DNA of 64,000 nucleotides from Lactobacillus rodentium (lineage in GTDB: Bacteria > Bacillota > Bacilli > Lactobacillales > Lactobacillaceae): contig NZ_BFBY01000001.1 in NCBI RefSeq assembly GCF_003423665.1, positions 1 to 64,000 on the forward strand, given 5' to 3'. Shown here piece by piece: positions 25,969 to 33,665 of the stretch. Position numbers and translations under genes: made by a program. The notes beneath the pieces were generated by a model. That model did no database searches and was not told the origin of the DNA. It worked only from the letters and a program-made list of their open reading frames with translations. Within the stretch, counting starts at the first letter, position 1. Each line of letters starts with the position of its first letter.

Positions 25969-25998
25969 TGACTTATTTTTAGTAAGTGATAATATAAT
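25969..25998 (+). promoter_or_regulatory. trxB promoter with ArsR-type operator, copy 2
   Basis: TTGACT (25969-25974) and TATAAT (25993-25998) are separated by 18 bp. The spacer region is filled by the inverted repeat ACTTATTTTTAGTAAGT (25971-25987), which matches copy 1 in 16 consecutive bases. A repressor bound here would block RNA polymerase. Confidence 0.75.
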
Positions 25999-26061
25999 TA
26001 TATAAATTAATCAACGAAAACGTAGAATAGTTATTAAATAAAATAATTTAGGAGAAAGCAA

Positions 26062-26997
26062 ATGAAAAAGTATGATGTAGCAGTTATTGGAGCAGGCCCT
26101 GGTGGAATGACTGCAGCATTATATGCTGCAAGGGCTAACCTTAAGGTAGCGATGATTGACCGCGGCGTTTATGGTGGTCAAATGAATAATACCGCTGAAG
26201 TAGAAAACTATCCTGGTTTCCCTTCAATTATGGGTCCTGAACTTGGTGAAAAAATGTACCAGAGTACGGTTAAGCAAAATGTTGAATTTGTCTATGGTGA
26301 TGTAGCCGGACTCAAAATGGATGGTCATAAGCGTATTGTTCAAATGGAACCAGAAGATATTGAAGCGACGGTTGTAATCATTGCGACTGGATCAAATAAT
26401 AAGAAGCTTGAAATACCTGGTGAAGAAGAATATAGTGGCCGCGGTGTTTCTTACTGTGCAGTATGTGATGGTGCCTTCTTCAAAGATGATAATGTCGTAG
26501 TTGTTGGTGGAGGAGATTCAGCTGTTTCTGAAGGACTTTACTTAGCAAATGTGACTGATGATGTAAATGTTATTCACCGTCGTGATCAATTAAGAGCTGA
26601 AAAAATTTTACAAGATCGTGCCTTTAAGAACGATAAGATGAACTTTACTTGGGATAGTGAAGTAAAAGAAATTATTGGCGATGGTCAAAAAATGACTGGT
26701 GTAAAAGTGCACAACAATAAGACTAATGAAGACAAGATTGTTGATGCAGCTGGGGCATTTATTTATATCGGAAATGAACCAAATACACAACCATTTAGAG
26801 ACCTAGGTATTACTGACAAGGATGGTTGGGTAATTACTAATGACCGAATGGAAACATCAATTCCAGGGGTTTATGCAATTGGTGATGTACGTCAAAAAGA
26901 ACTTCGTCAAATCATTACCGCAGTTGGTGATGGTGGCGTAGCTGGACAAAATGCATTTGAATATGTAGAAAGCTTAAAGGCTGAAGGAGTAAAATAA
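26062..26997 (+). CDS. trxB: Thioredoxin reductase
   Basis: The 311-residue flavoprotein has the FAD-binding motif GAGPGGMTAALYAARA (about 10-25), the redox-active pair CAVC (about 134-137) followed by DG, the NADPH-binding motif GGGDSAVSEG (about 151-160) and the second FAD motif YAIGDVRQ (about 273-280). It reduces thioredoxin with NADPH in the cytoplasm. It is the first gene of an operon with a DsbA/FrnE-like gene whose ATG overlaps its stop (TAATG) and with a small CxxxxC protein. Confidence 0.97.
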   Translation: MKKYDVAVIGAGPGGMTAALYAARANLKVAMIDRGVYGGQMNNTAEVENYPGFPSIMGPELGEKMYQSTVKQNVEFVYGDVAGLKMDGHKRIVQMEPEDIEATVVIIATGSNNKKLEIPGEEEYSGRGVSYCAVCDGAFFKDDNVVVVGGGDSAVSEGLYLANVTDDVNVIHRRDQLRAEKILQDRAFKNDKMNFTWDSEVKEIIGDGQKMTGVKVHNNKTNEDKIVDAAGAFIYIGNEPNTQPFRDLGITDKDGWVITNDRMETSIPGVYAIGDVRQKELRQIITAVGDGGVAGQNAFEYVESLKAEGVK

Positions 26998-27653
26998 TGG
27001 AAATTAAATATTGGTCAGATATTGCTTGCCCATTTTGTTACATTGGCTCTACTCGTATGAAGCGAGCAATGAAAGAAATTGGGATTTATGATAATACAAA
27101 ATTAGAATTAAAGTCTTTTGAATTAAATCCAATGGAAGCAAAACATGCTCATCAAGGTGATTATATTAATCACTTTACTGGAGGAAATCCTGCAATGGCA
27201 GATCAAGCTAAGCAACAAATGGCTTATATTAGCCAAATGGCTGCCGGTGAAGGCTTGGAATTTCATTTGGATAAAGTTGTGCCAACCAACACAATGGATG
27301 CTCACCGTTTGATTAAGTTAGCTGAAAGTAAGAATAATCCAGAGCTAACAGAACGTGTAATTAATCGTTTTTATAAGGTTTACTTTACTGATGGTGAGTC
27401 AATTGCTGATCGTAAAGTGTTGCTAAAAGCTGCAGTCGAAGCTGGTTTAGATCAAGCAGAGGTAACTGAACTCTTAGATAGTGATAAATACGAAAATGAA
27501 GTTAGATTAGATGAAATAGAAGCTCACCAATCTGGTGTACAAGGAGCACCGTTCTTTGTCATTAACAATAAATATGCAATAAGTGGTGCTCAACCATATG
27601 AAGTTTTCTTAGAAGCTTTAAAAAAGGTACAAGCTGAAGAAGCAGCATCATAA
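26997..27653 (+). CDS. DsbA-family (FrnE-like) oxidoreductase
   Basis: The 218-residue protein has the thioredoxin fold with a helical insertion of the FrnE/polyketide-synthesis DsbA subgroup. The active site CPFC is at about residues 11-14 (SDIACPFCYIG) and the cis-Pro segment is GVQGAPFFVINN near 182-193. It has no signal peptide, so it acts in the cytoplasm. Its overlap with trxB and the preceding redox regulator point to thiol-disulfide maintenance or oxidative-stress defence. Confidence 0.92.
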   Translation: MEIKYWSDIACPFCYIGSTRMKRAMKEIGIYDNTKLELKSFELNPMEAKHAHQGDYINHFTGGNPAMADQAKQQMAYISQMAAGEGLEFHLDKVVPTNTMDAHRLIKLAESKNNPELTERVINRFYKVYFTDGESIADRKVLLKAAVEAGLDQAEVTELLDSDKYENEVRLDEIEAHQSGVQGAPFFVINNKYAISGAQPYEVFLEALKKVQAEEAAS

Positions 27654-27673
27654 TTTAAGGAGGATGAGTAGTC

Positions 27674-27811
27674 ATGAAAAAAGAAGAAAAGGTAATTAAA
27701 GAAAATAAGACTCCAAAATTTCATATTGTCGAAACTGATTCAAGTATTAGTGCAGGAATTTGTGGTCCTGATGGCTGTGTACTTGATTGGGGTAAAGCAA
27801 CTGATAAGTAA
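27674..27811 (+). CDS. Small 45-residue protein with CGPDGC motif
   Basis: A 45-codon gene lies 20 bp after the FrnE-like gene and has a very strong ribosome binding site (AAGGAGGATGAG). The product has a Lys/Glu-rich N-terminal half and a C-terminal part ending ICGPDGCVLDWGKATDK, with two cysteines four residues apart (Cys30 and Cys35). It is followed by a 20-bp-stem terminator, so it is the last gene of the trxB operon. I do not recognise the family. The cysteine pair and the operon suggest a thiol-redox partner or metal-binding peptide. Confidence 0.75.
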   Translation: MKKEEKVIKENKTPKFHIVETDSSISAGICGPDGCVLDWGKATDK

Positions 27812-27819
27812 ATAAAGCA

Positions 27820-27864
27820 AAAAGAAGAAGCGATAGATTAAAAAATCTATCGCTTCTTCTTTTG
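27820..27864 (+). terminator. Terminator of trxB operon
   Basis: A perfect 20-bp stem (27820-27839 with 27844-27863) with a 4-nt loop ends in TTTT. Confidence 0.9.
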
Positions 27865-27934
27865 TGATATCTGTTGACATAATCATCTTAGTTCAAAACT
27901 TCTTAAAGTCAACTAAAGAATATTTAATTAGAAT

Positions 27935-28534
27935 CTATCCTAGTACTTCAACTGTAGCGTATAAAATTCCAGCAGCAGGAACTTGATTGTTTGGCATAGC
28001 AACGTCTAACTGACGAGGGTTACTTGCAGCAAAACTACCAGTATCATTAACTACTTTATACCATACTGTACCATCAGATAATGTAATTTTTAATCTTGTC
28101 CCTTTTGGAAAAATAGATAGGTTGGCTGCTACACCACCATAACCCATGTTTGAACCCATTGCGGCAGGATCATAAAAGGAAAGCTTAAATGTTCCCTTAT
28201 TAGTGGAAGTAGTAGCAGTAGTAGTTTGGCTTGTAGGAGCTTGAGAAACTGTTACTTGTTTTTGCTCCTGTACTTTCTTTGCCGCTTCTTGAGCAGCTTG
28301 TTGCGTCATTCGCTTTTCTTCAGCTTGAATTTGTTTTAATTTTTGATTATTATAATTAATTTTTTGTTGGTCCTGAAATCTTTGTAACATGATTTGAGGC
28401 TTAAGAGTTTCCCTAACTAAATTCATGGACACAATATTATCATTAGAATTTTTTATAGTAGCATCAGCGTTTTTACTAGTGAAATTTACTAATAATAAGA
28501 CTAAGCCAATTAAACTCATCCAAAATTTACGCAT
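27935..28534 (-). CDS. Secreted protein with double-psi beta-barrel (RlpA/3D-like) domain
   Basis: The 199-residue protein has an N-terminal hydrophobic signal segment (MRKFWMSLIGLVLLLVNF), a Gln/Lys/Ala-rich coiled region (about 50-95), a Thr/Ser linker (about 98-115) and a C-terminal beta domain. That domain carries FYDPAAMG, FPKGTRLKI, VVNDTGSF and RQLDVAMPN, the Asp-containing pattern of DPBB/3D domains found in peptidoglycan-active enzymes. It probably acts at the cell wall. I chose ATG at 28534; an in-frame TTG at 28546 sits too near the GAGGAG site. It is monocistronic. Confidence 0.75.
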   Translation of the reverse strand: MRKFWMSLIGLVLLLVNFTSKNADATIKNSNDNIVSMNLVRETLKPQIMLQRFQDQQKINYNNQKLKQIQAEEKRMTQQAAQEAAKKVQEQKQVTVSQAPTSQTTTATTSTNKGTFKLSFYDPAAMGSNMGYGGVAANLSIFPKGTRLKITLSDGTVWYKVVNDTGSFAASNPRQLDVAMPNNQVPAAGILYATVEVLG

Positions 28535-28747
28535 ATAAAAATTCAAACTCCTCGAAAAATAAGTAAAATAATTAAGAAAATGCTGTAGTTAATGAATAAA
28601 ACTGTTATTCTTTAACTAAATCAATAATTCATCTAAATTATAAAGACTGCTTATTGCAGAGACTAAACATACAATTTACAAAATGATTTTAGAATGTAAT
28701 ATAGTAATTTCTTTGTAATAAAAAATAAGATAAACAGAGGGCATAAT

Positions 28748-29110
28748 ATGAACAAAGCGAAGTATTTTCCGGTAGTTTATGGAGTTTTATCAGCAATTAT
28801 TGGCTTTTTAGCTGTTTTAATCATTTGTCATCGTCTGCGTTTACAACTAAGTATCGCAATAATATTTAGTAGCTTATTTGCAATATTTTTCTTTGTACTT
28901 TCGTATTTTAGAGCACATGCTTCACTTGAAATTAAAAGGATAACAGCTAAATATCATTTAAGTGCAAGTGATTTGGCAAAGATAACTGGAATGAAAGAGA
29001 CGGACTTTCCCTTTGTAAATGGAAAATTACAACTAATTTTGCCGAAACGAAAATGGCCGGAATTATTAACAAAGTTACAAGAATTTGAACAAAATAAAAC
29101 TAAAAATTAA
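28748..29110 (+). CDS. Small membrane protein of unknown function
   Basis: The 120-residue protein has two hydrophobic helices (about 8-28 and 35-55) followed by a soluble C-terminal part of about 65 residues with helical character (YHLSASDLAKITGMKE). I do not recognise the family. It lies 17 bp before an ABC-F gene and may be co-transcribed. GAGGG precedes the ATG. Confidence 0.7.
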   Translation: MNKAKYFPVVYGVLSAIIGFLAVLIICHRLRLQLSIAIIFSSLFAIFFFVLSYFRAHASLEIKRITAKYHLSASDLAKITGMKETDFPFVNGKLQLILPKRKWPELLTKLQEFEQNKTKN

Positions 29111-29127
29111 AAGGATTAAGAAGAAAA

Positions 29128-30669
29128 ATGAGTTTATTAACGGTTAAGAATCTAAGTCAGTCTTTTATTGATAAGACTTTGTATCAAGATGCCTCTTTTG
29201 TGCTCAATAAAGAAGATCACATGGGTGTAACTGGTCAAAATGGTGTGGGGAAGTCTACTTTGATCAAAATTTTAACTGGTGAAGTTATTCAAGATGAAGG
29301 AACAGTTAAATGGCAAAATAAATTAAACGTCGGTTATTTAGATCAGTATGCGCAGCTTGAACCGGGAATGACATTAAAAGAATTTTTACAGACTGCTTTT
29401 GAAGATCTTTTTATTCAAGAGTCAAAATTAAATGACTTATATACCCAATATGGGGAAAAGGGTGAACAAAGTTTATTAGATAAGGCTGGAAAAATTCAAA
29501 CTTTCCTGGAGGAACAAGGATTTTATGATATTGATACTAAGATTGATCAAGTGGCGTCCGGCTTAGGTTTACTTGAATTGGGATATGATCATGACGTATC
29601 AAAAATGTCTGGTGGACAAAGATCTAAATTAATTTTGGCCAAGTTGCTCTTACAGAATCCAGACGTTTTAGTACTTGATGAACCAACTAACTATTTAGAT
29701 GTAGGACATATTGATTGGTTAGTAGATTATCTTAATGATTTTGATGGTGCCTTTATTGTAGTTTCACATGATTATAATTTTCTTGGTCGAATTACTAACT
29801 GCATCATTGATATCGATTTTGGTACGATTACTCGCTATACTGGTGATTTAAAACATGCACTTCGTCAAAAAGAAGCAGATCGAGAAAGTTATCTTAAGGC
29901 TTATGCGAATCAGCAACGCAAAATAAAAAAGACCGAAGCTTATATTCGTAAAAATAAGGCCGGCTCGCGCTCAAAGAGTGCGAAGTCACGGGAAAAACAA
30001 CTTTCAAAGATGGAGATCTTGACTCCACCGCAAAATAATAAACGTGCCCATGTTCAGTTCCCGTATGTAGCTACTGCTTCGAATCTTTTATTACAAACTC
30101 AAAATTTGGTAATTGGCTATGATGAGGCCTTAGTTAATGCTGCTTTTAATTTCTCTGTAGGTAATGGAGAAAAAGTGGCTGTCACTGGTTTTAATGGAAT
30201 TGGGAAAACTACTTTATTAAAAACTTTGTTAGGCCAGCTTAGCCCAATAAAGGGAAGCTTTGATTTGTCTACTACTGCAAAACTAGCTTACTTTAAGCAA
30301 GATTTATCTTGGCCTAATAAAAATATGACGCCCTTACAATACTTGCAAGAAGAATATCCCCGTCTCAAGCCCAAGGAATTACGTCAAGCGTTGGCAAGAA
30401 TGGGCCTGACCGCACAGCAGGCAATGAGTTCACTAAAAGAGTTATCTGGTGGAGAACAGGAAAAAGTTAAATTGGCCCAAATGAGTTTTGAACCGGCCAA
30501 TTTGCTTTTTCTAGATGAGCCAACTAATCACTTAGATGTGGCAACTAAAGACGCATTGCGTAAAGCCATAGTTGAATTTGAGGGTGGTGTGATAATTGTA
30601 AGTCATGAGAGAGACTTTTTTGAAGGCGATTGGGTAGACAAAACAATAGATATTGAAACCATGAAATAG
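29128..30669 (+). CDS. ABC-F family ATPase
   Basis: The 513-residue protein has two ABC ATPase domains and no membrane segment: Walker A GQNGVGKST (about 36-44) with signature MSGGQRSK, and GFNGIGKTT (about 352-360) with signature LSGGEQEK. A basic linker of about 80 residues lies between them (KKTEAYIRKNKAGSRSKSAKSREKQ). Both Walker B motifs carry LDEPTN, as in ABC-F proteins. These act on the ribosome E-site in translation quality control or antibiotic protection. The exact subfamily cannot be fixed here. Confidence 0.93.
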   Translation: MSLLTVKNLSQSFIDKTLYQDASFVLNKEDHMGVTGQNGVGKSTLIKILTGEVIQDEGTVKWQNKLNVGYLDQYAQLEPGMTLKEFLQTAFEDLFIQESKLNDLYTQYGEKGEQSLLDKAGKIQTFLEEQGFYDIDTKIDQVASGLGLLELGYDHDVSKMSGGQRSKLILAKLLLQNPDVLVLDEPTNYLDVGHIDWLVDYLNDFDGAFIVVSHDYNFLGRITNCIIDIDFGTITRYTGDLKHALRQKEADRESYLKAYANQQRKIKKTEAYIRKNKAGSRSKSAKSREKQLSKMEILTPPQNNKRAHVQFPYVATASNLLLQTQNLVIGYDEALVNAAFNFSVGNGEKVAVTGFNGIGKTTLLKTLLGQLSPIKGSFDLSTTAKLAYFKQDLSWPNKNMTPLQYLQEEYPRLKPKELRQALARMGLTAQQAMSSLKELSGGEQEKVKLAQMSFEPANLLFLDEPTNHLDVATKDALRKAIVEFEGGVIIVSHERDFFEGDWVDKTIDIETMK

Positions 30670-30693
30670 AAGGGATCATGGAAAGGAAAGCTA

Positions 30694-31470
30694 ATGCAAA
30701 AAAAGGTGATAGATTCTACTTATGCAGCTGAAGTACTTGATACTTGTTTAAAAGCAGGTAGATTAATGATTCAAGGTGGAAGTGAAATGTATCGAGTTGA
30801 AGATACTATGCTTCGAATTGCAAGAAATGCGGGTATTGAAGGAAGCCGTTGTTTTACGACTCCAACCGGTATTTTTATGAGTTTGGGCCCACATTCTTAT
30901 ACTCAAATCACACAAATAAAAAAACGTGATATTAATTTAGAATTGGTAGATCGAGTCAATGCATTATCTCGAGAATTTGCAGAAAAAAGAATTAGTTTAA
31001 ATGAGTTAAAAACAAAACTTATTGAACTTTCTAACAATACTCCTAATTATCCAATTTGGTTACAAATTTTTGGGGCAGTTATCTTGAGTTGTACCTTAAT
31101 GGTTCTATTTATGGCAAATTATGATTGGCGCGATTTTCCTGCTGCTGCTTTAGTTGGTGGAGTTGGTTATGGCGTATTTTTGGCCATAAAAAAATATACT
31201 AAGATACGATTTCTAGCTGAATTTATTACTGCTATGTTAATGGGATTTATTACAATTTTTCTTTGTAAAATTTTTCCCAAACTACTAGTTGATAATATTT
31301 TAATTGGGGCTTTAATGACTTTGGTACCAGGAGTAGCTTTTACTAATGCTTTAAGAGATCTTTTTGGTGGAGATATTTTATCTGGAATTGCTCGTGGAAT
31401 TGAGGCCTTATTTACCGCCATTGCACTAGGAGGCGGTATTGGTATTGCAATGAAGATTTTAGGAGGTTAG
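30694..31470 (+). CDS. ThrE-type exporter, N-terminal half protein (DUF1212)
   Basis: The 258-residue protein has a soluble N-terminus of about 120 residues (LDTCLKAGRLMIQGGSEMYRVEDTM, the conserved start of the family) and about five transmembrane helices. It corresponds to the larger half of the threonine/serine exporter ThrE. In Firmicutes the transporter is split over two genes, and the smaller half follows immediately. Its substrate in lactobacilli is not established. Confidence 0.9.
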   Translation: MQKKVIDSTYAAEVLDTCLKAGRLMIQGGSEMYRVEDTMLRIARNAGIEGSRCFTTPTGIFMSLGPHSYTQITQIKKRDINLELVDRVNALSREFAEKRISLNELKTKLIELSNNTPNYPIWLQIFGAVILSCTLMVLFMANYDWRDFPAAALVGGVGYGVFLAIKKYTKIRFLAEFITAMLMGFITIFLCKIFPKLLVDNILIGALMTLVPGVAFTNALRDLFGGDILSGIARGIEALFTAIALGGGIGIAMKILGG

Positions 31471-31471
31471 A

Positions 31472-31942
31472 ATGCCATATTGGTTAGAAATACTTATTAA
31501 TTTCTCTTTTGCTTGGATTGCATCAGTAGGTTTTGCTTTAATTATTAATGTGCCGCACCGAGCATTAATCTTATGTGGCTTGAGTGGAGCAGCAGGCTGG
31601 ATGGTCTATTGGTGGGATATTCAATTACACTTTGGCCGTTTAGCCTCAAACTTGCTTGGAACATTAATTGTAGGCATTTTGGGAATTATTTTTGCACGGA
31701 TAAAAAAGTGTCCAGTAACTGTATTTAATATTCCTGGAATTGTTCCCTTAGTGCCCGGTGTGCCAGCTTATCAAGCAGTACGGGCAATGGTAGAGGGTCA
31801 TATGAATAAGGCTGAAGATTTAATCATGAAAATTGCAATAGTTGCTATTGCAATAGCAATGGGATTTATGCTGGCTCAGATGGTGGGAGAAGTAATTATT
31901 CGCATCCATAGAAATAGAAAAAGTAGAAAAAATTTGTTATAA
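31472..31942 (+). CDS. ThrE-type exporter, C-terminal half protein (DUF3815)
   Basis: The 156-residue protein has about five hydrophobic helices and the segments PVTVFNIPGIVPLVPGVPAYQAVRAM and AIAIAMGF typical of the DUF3815 half of split ThrE exporters. It begins 2 bp after the larger half. Its stop codon lies within the -10 region of the downstream RNA gene. Confidence 0.9.
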   Translation: MPYWLEILINFSFAWIASVGFALIINVPHRALILCGLSGAAGWMVYWWDIQLHFGRLASNLLGTLIVGILGIIFARIKKCPVTVFNIPGIVPLVPGVPAYQAVRAMVEGHMNKAEDLIMKIAIVAIAIAMGFMLAQMVGEVIIRIHRNRKSRKNLL

Positions 31943-31943
31943 T
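31935..31943 (+). promoter_or_regulatory. Extended -10 promoter of the RNA gene
   Basis: TGTTATAAT, a TGn extended -10 box, overlaps the 3' end of the preceding coding sequence. Predicted transcription start is at about 31950. Confidence 0.6.
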
Positions 31944-31949
31944 AGTAAT

Positions 31950-32122
31950 GCGACGAGTCGAGGAAAACGCGAAGTGCGTTCTTTGACTGAAGACACCTTA
32001 ACTTAAATGTTAAAACACGGGAAGTGTTGGTGTTGGGCTACTTCGGCTGTGAAACGAAGACCCTGAGATGAATTACTTATTCATTTTCTTCATTAGCCAG
32101 CTCTATGGAGCTGGCTTTTTTT
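31950..32122 (+). ncRNA. Structured small RNA of unknown family
   Basis: About 173 nt run from an extended -10 promoter to a strong terminator, with no open reading frame and higher GC than the surrounding spacers. Predicted elements in order are a 5' hairpin (31956-31970 with 31976-31988) and a closing stem ACACC/GGTGT (31993-31997 with 32029-32033) that encloses two small hairpins (TTAAC/GTTAA and ACAC/GTGT with loop GGGAA). A hairpin follows with paired GGG/CCC and CTTCG/CGAAG (32035-32063), then ATGAAT/ATTCAT (32068-32084), then the terminator. It does not match 6S, tmRNA, SRP or T-box features that I know. It could be a trans-acting sRNA. Confidence 0.6.
32095..32122 (+). terminator. Terminator of the RNA gene
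   Basis: AGCCAGCTC/GAGCTGGCT with a TATG loop is followed by six or more T residues. Confidence 0.9.
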
Positions 32123-32202
32123 ATTTAAAATATTTGCATGTAAATGAAATATTAGTTATCTTATTTAGTGATTATATATTTCATTAATGAAGGTTTTAAA
32201 TT

Positions 32203-32691
32203 TTGAAGATTAAGCAAGAAAATATAATAAAGAAAATTGAAGAACAAGATTATTTACAAGATCTTGAAACTATAAAATATAGTGAGTTAAACAAGACGAA
32301 AATAAAAGGCTTCACCGAAAAAATGATTAAAGAAGTAATACAAGCTGCAAAACATGATTCTTTAATTCAAACTCAGCTCGCAGTTGCTGGTCAACGTCCT
32401 GTAACATTTGCATTAGAAAGTAACATTATTAATTTACCTTTTGCTAACTACAAAAAAATAAGTAATTTTGGTAATGATGATGAAGATTATGAAGTAAATG
32501 TTTACTTTGAAACCATTTCTGAATATGTCAATGTATCAGGGTTTAGAATCGATATTTTAGGTTCTGTGAGTGAAATTGAAGCAGATCCTTCAAAATATAG
32601 TGAGTTATTAGCAGAAAATATTAGTGAAAAACTTAAAGTTGTTAGAAGCTATGAAAAACCAACAACTAAGGCAAAATCTACTAAAAAGTAA
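32203..32691 (+). CDS. Hypothetical protein, 162 aa
   Basis: This soluble, acidic-to-neutral protein has a helical charged N-terminus (about 1-50), a middle part predicted to be beta-rich (about 75-125) and a Lys-rich tail (KPTTKAKSTKK). It has no cysteine, signal peptide or membrane segment. I do not recognise a family. It begins at TTG with GAAGG upstream. It is monocistronic and faces the nrdF-like gene across a shared terminator. Confidence 0.65.
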   Translation: MKIKQENIIKKIEEQDYLQDLETIKYSELNKTKIKGFTEKMIKEVIQAAKHDSLIQTQLAVAGQRPVTFALESNIINLPFANYKKISNFGNDDEDYEVNVYFETISEYVNVSGFRIDILGSVSEIEADPSKYSELLAENISEKLKVVRSYEKPTTKAKSTKK

Positions 32692-32692
32692 A

Positions 32693-32726
32693 AAAACAGA
32701 CTACACATAGTGTAGTCTGTTTTTTT
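32693..32726. terminator. Bidirectional terminator
   Basis: AAAACAGACTACAC/GTGTAGTCTGTTTT with a 3-nt loop lies between the converging hypothetical gene and the nrdF-like gene. Confidence 0.85.
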
Positions 32727-33663
32727 ACTTGATTTCGTTCATATGAGTAATGGCATGTTTATTAGCATAGAAAAAGAAATCATCACCATCTGCATTTTCA
32801 ACTAATCCTTGTTTAATAATGGGATCGATATCATCTATAGTTTGTGAGTATTTATTTTCAAGTCCTAAACTTAATAATCCCTTATTTAAACTATATTTGA
32901 CATAGTTGATTACGATGTCACTCCATCCTGTATCTTGATAAAGTAAGTTAATATGTTTAACTTCATTTTCCATGGCAGTATTAAGTAAGTTATCTACCCA
33001 AATTTTAACCTCTTTTTGCTTATTTGGTGATAAGGTATTAAAACGGTCTCTAAACTTAATACCTGAGTACATTCCACTAAAAGAGGTAACACGTAGTGCA
33101 TCTTTAGTTAGCTCAGCAGTACGTGGTAAATGACCTTGTCCAAAGAGATATAGAGGTGCAAAAAATGCTGAATGATACAAGCCTGAGTTAATTAAAGTCA
33201 TTAAAGCAAGACGTTGAAGAGCATCTCCAGATTCATAAATGGAATTCAAATGATAGTTTTTGTCTTGTAAATACTCATTATTAACAGCCCAATCAAAGAT
33301 CTCTTTTCGGTCAGAACCTCTAGTGAGTTCTTCAATAATATAGCTATAAGCTCGATTATTAAGAGATTCAAGGTACTGAAATGCATTAAAAACAGCCGTT
33401 TCTTTTGGCGTAGTAGCTACTTCTTGTACTGATCTAACACCTTTTTCCATTTGTAACGATGAGGTTAGTGAAAGCGAAGCAAAACTGTGAAGTAATGCAT
33501 CTTGTTGTACCTTTGGTAATTGTAAAAATTCTTTAGTATCTTTTCGTATTGGAACTCTGCGTGATTCATAAATGATATCGTTTAAACGCGACCATGCAGA
33601 ATTATCAACAACAGTCTGTTTACCAGACTTCCAATCAAACGGTTTAAAATAAATGTTAGTCAT
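32725..33663 (-). CDS. NrdF-like (R2-like) protein with lost metal ligands
   Basis: The 312-residue protein aligns over its whole length with class Ib ribonucleotide reductase small subunits, including the tyrosine-radical position (ESLNNRAYS, Tyr106). Against my recollection of E. coli NrdF, the ligand positions read Asp to Ser68, Glu kept as Glu99, His to Asn102, Glu to Asn159, Glu to Thr193 and His to Ser196. The C-terminal acidic/aromatic NrdE-binding tail is also missing; the protein ends HAITHMNEIK. It follows an nrdI-like gene by 2 bp and no nrdE or nrdH is adjacent. It is either a metal-free R2 variant or a repurposed R2-like protein; a conventional NrdF is unlikely. Confidence 0.85.
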   Translation of the reverse strand: MTNIYFKPFDWKSGKQTVVDNSAWSRLNDIIYESRRVPIRKDTKEFLQLPKVQQDALLHSFASLSLTSSLQMEKGVRSVQEVATTPKETAVFNAFQYLESLNNRAYSYIIEELTRGSDRKEIFDWAVNNEYLQDKNYHLNSIYESGDALQRLALMTLINSGLYHSAFFAPLYLFGQGHLPRTAELTKDALRVTSFSGMYSGIKFRDRFNTLSPNKQKEVKIWVDNLLNTAMENEVKHINLLYQDTGWSDIVINYVKYSLNKGLLSLGLENKYSQTIDDIDPIIKQGLVENADGDDFFFYANKHAITHMNEIK

Positions 33664-33665
33664 TG

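Noticed and set aside
31950..32122. TPP or other riboswitch, T-box, 6S RNA
   Set aside because: CTGAGAT is present, but the other TPP core elements are not. There is no T-box TGGNACCGCG sequence, the ends do not pair as in 6S RNA, and no related gene follows directly.
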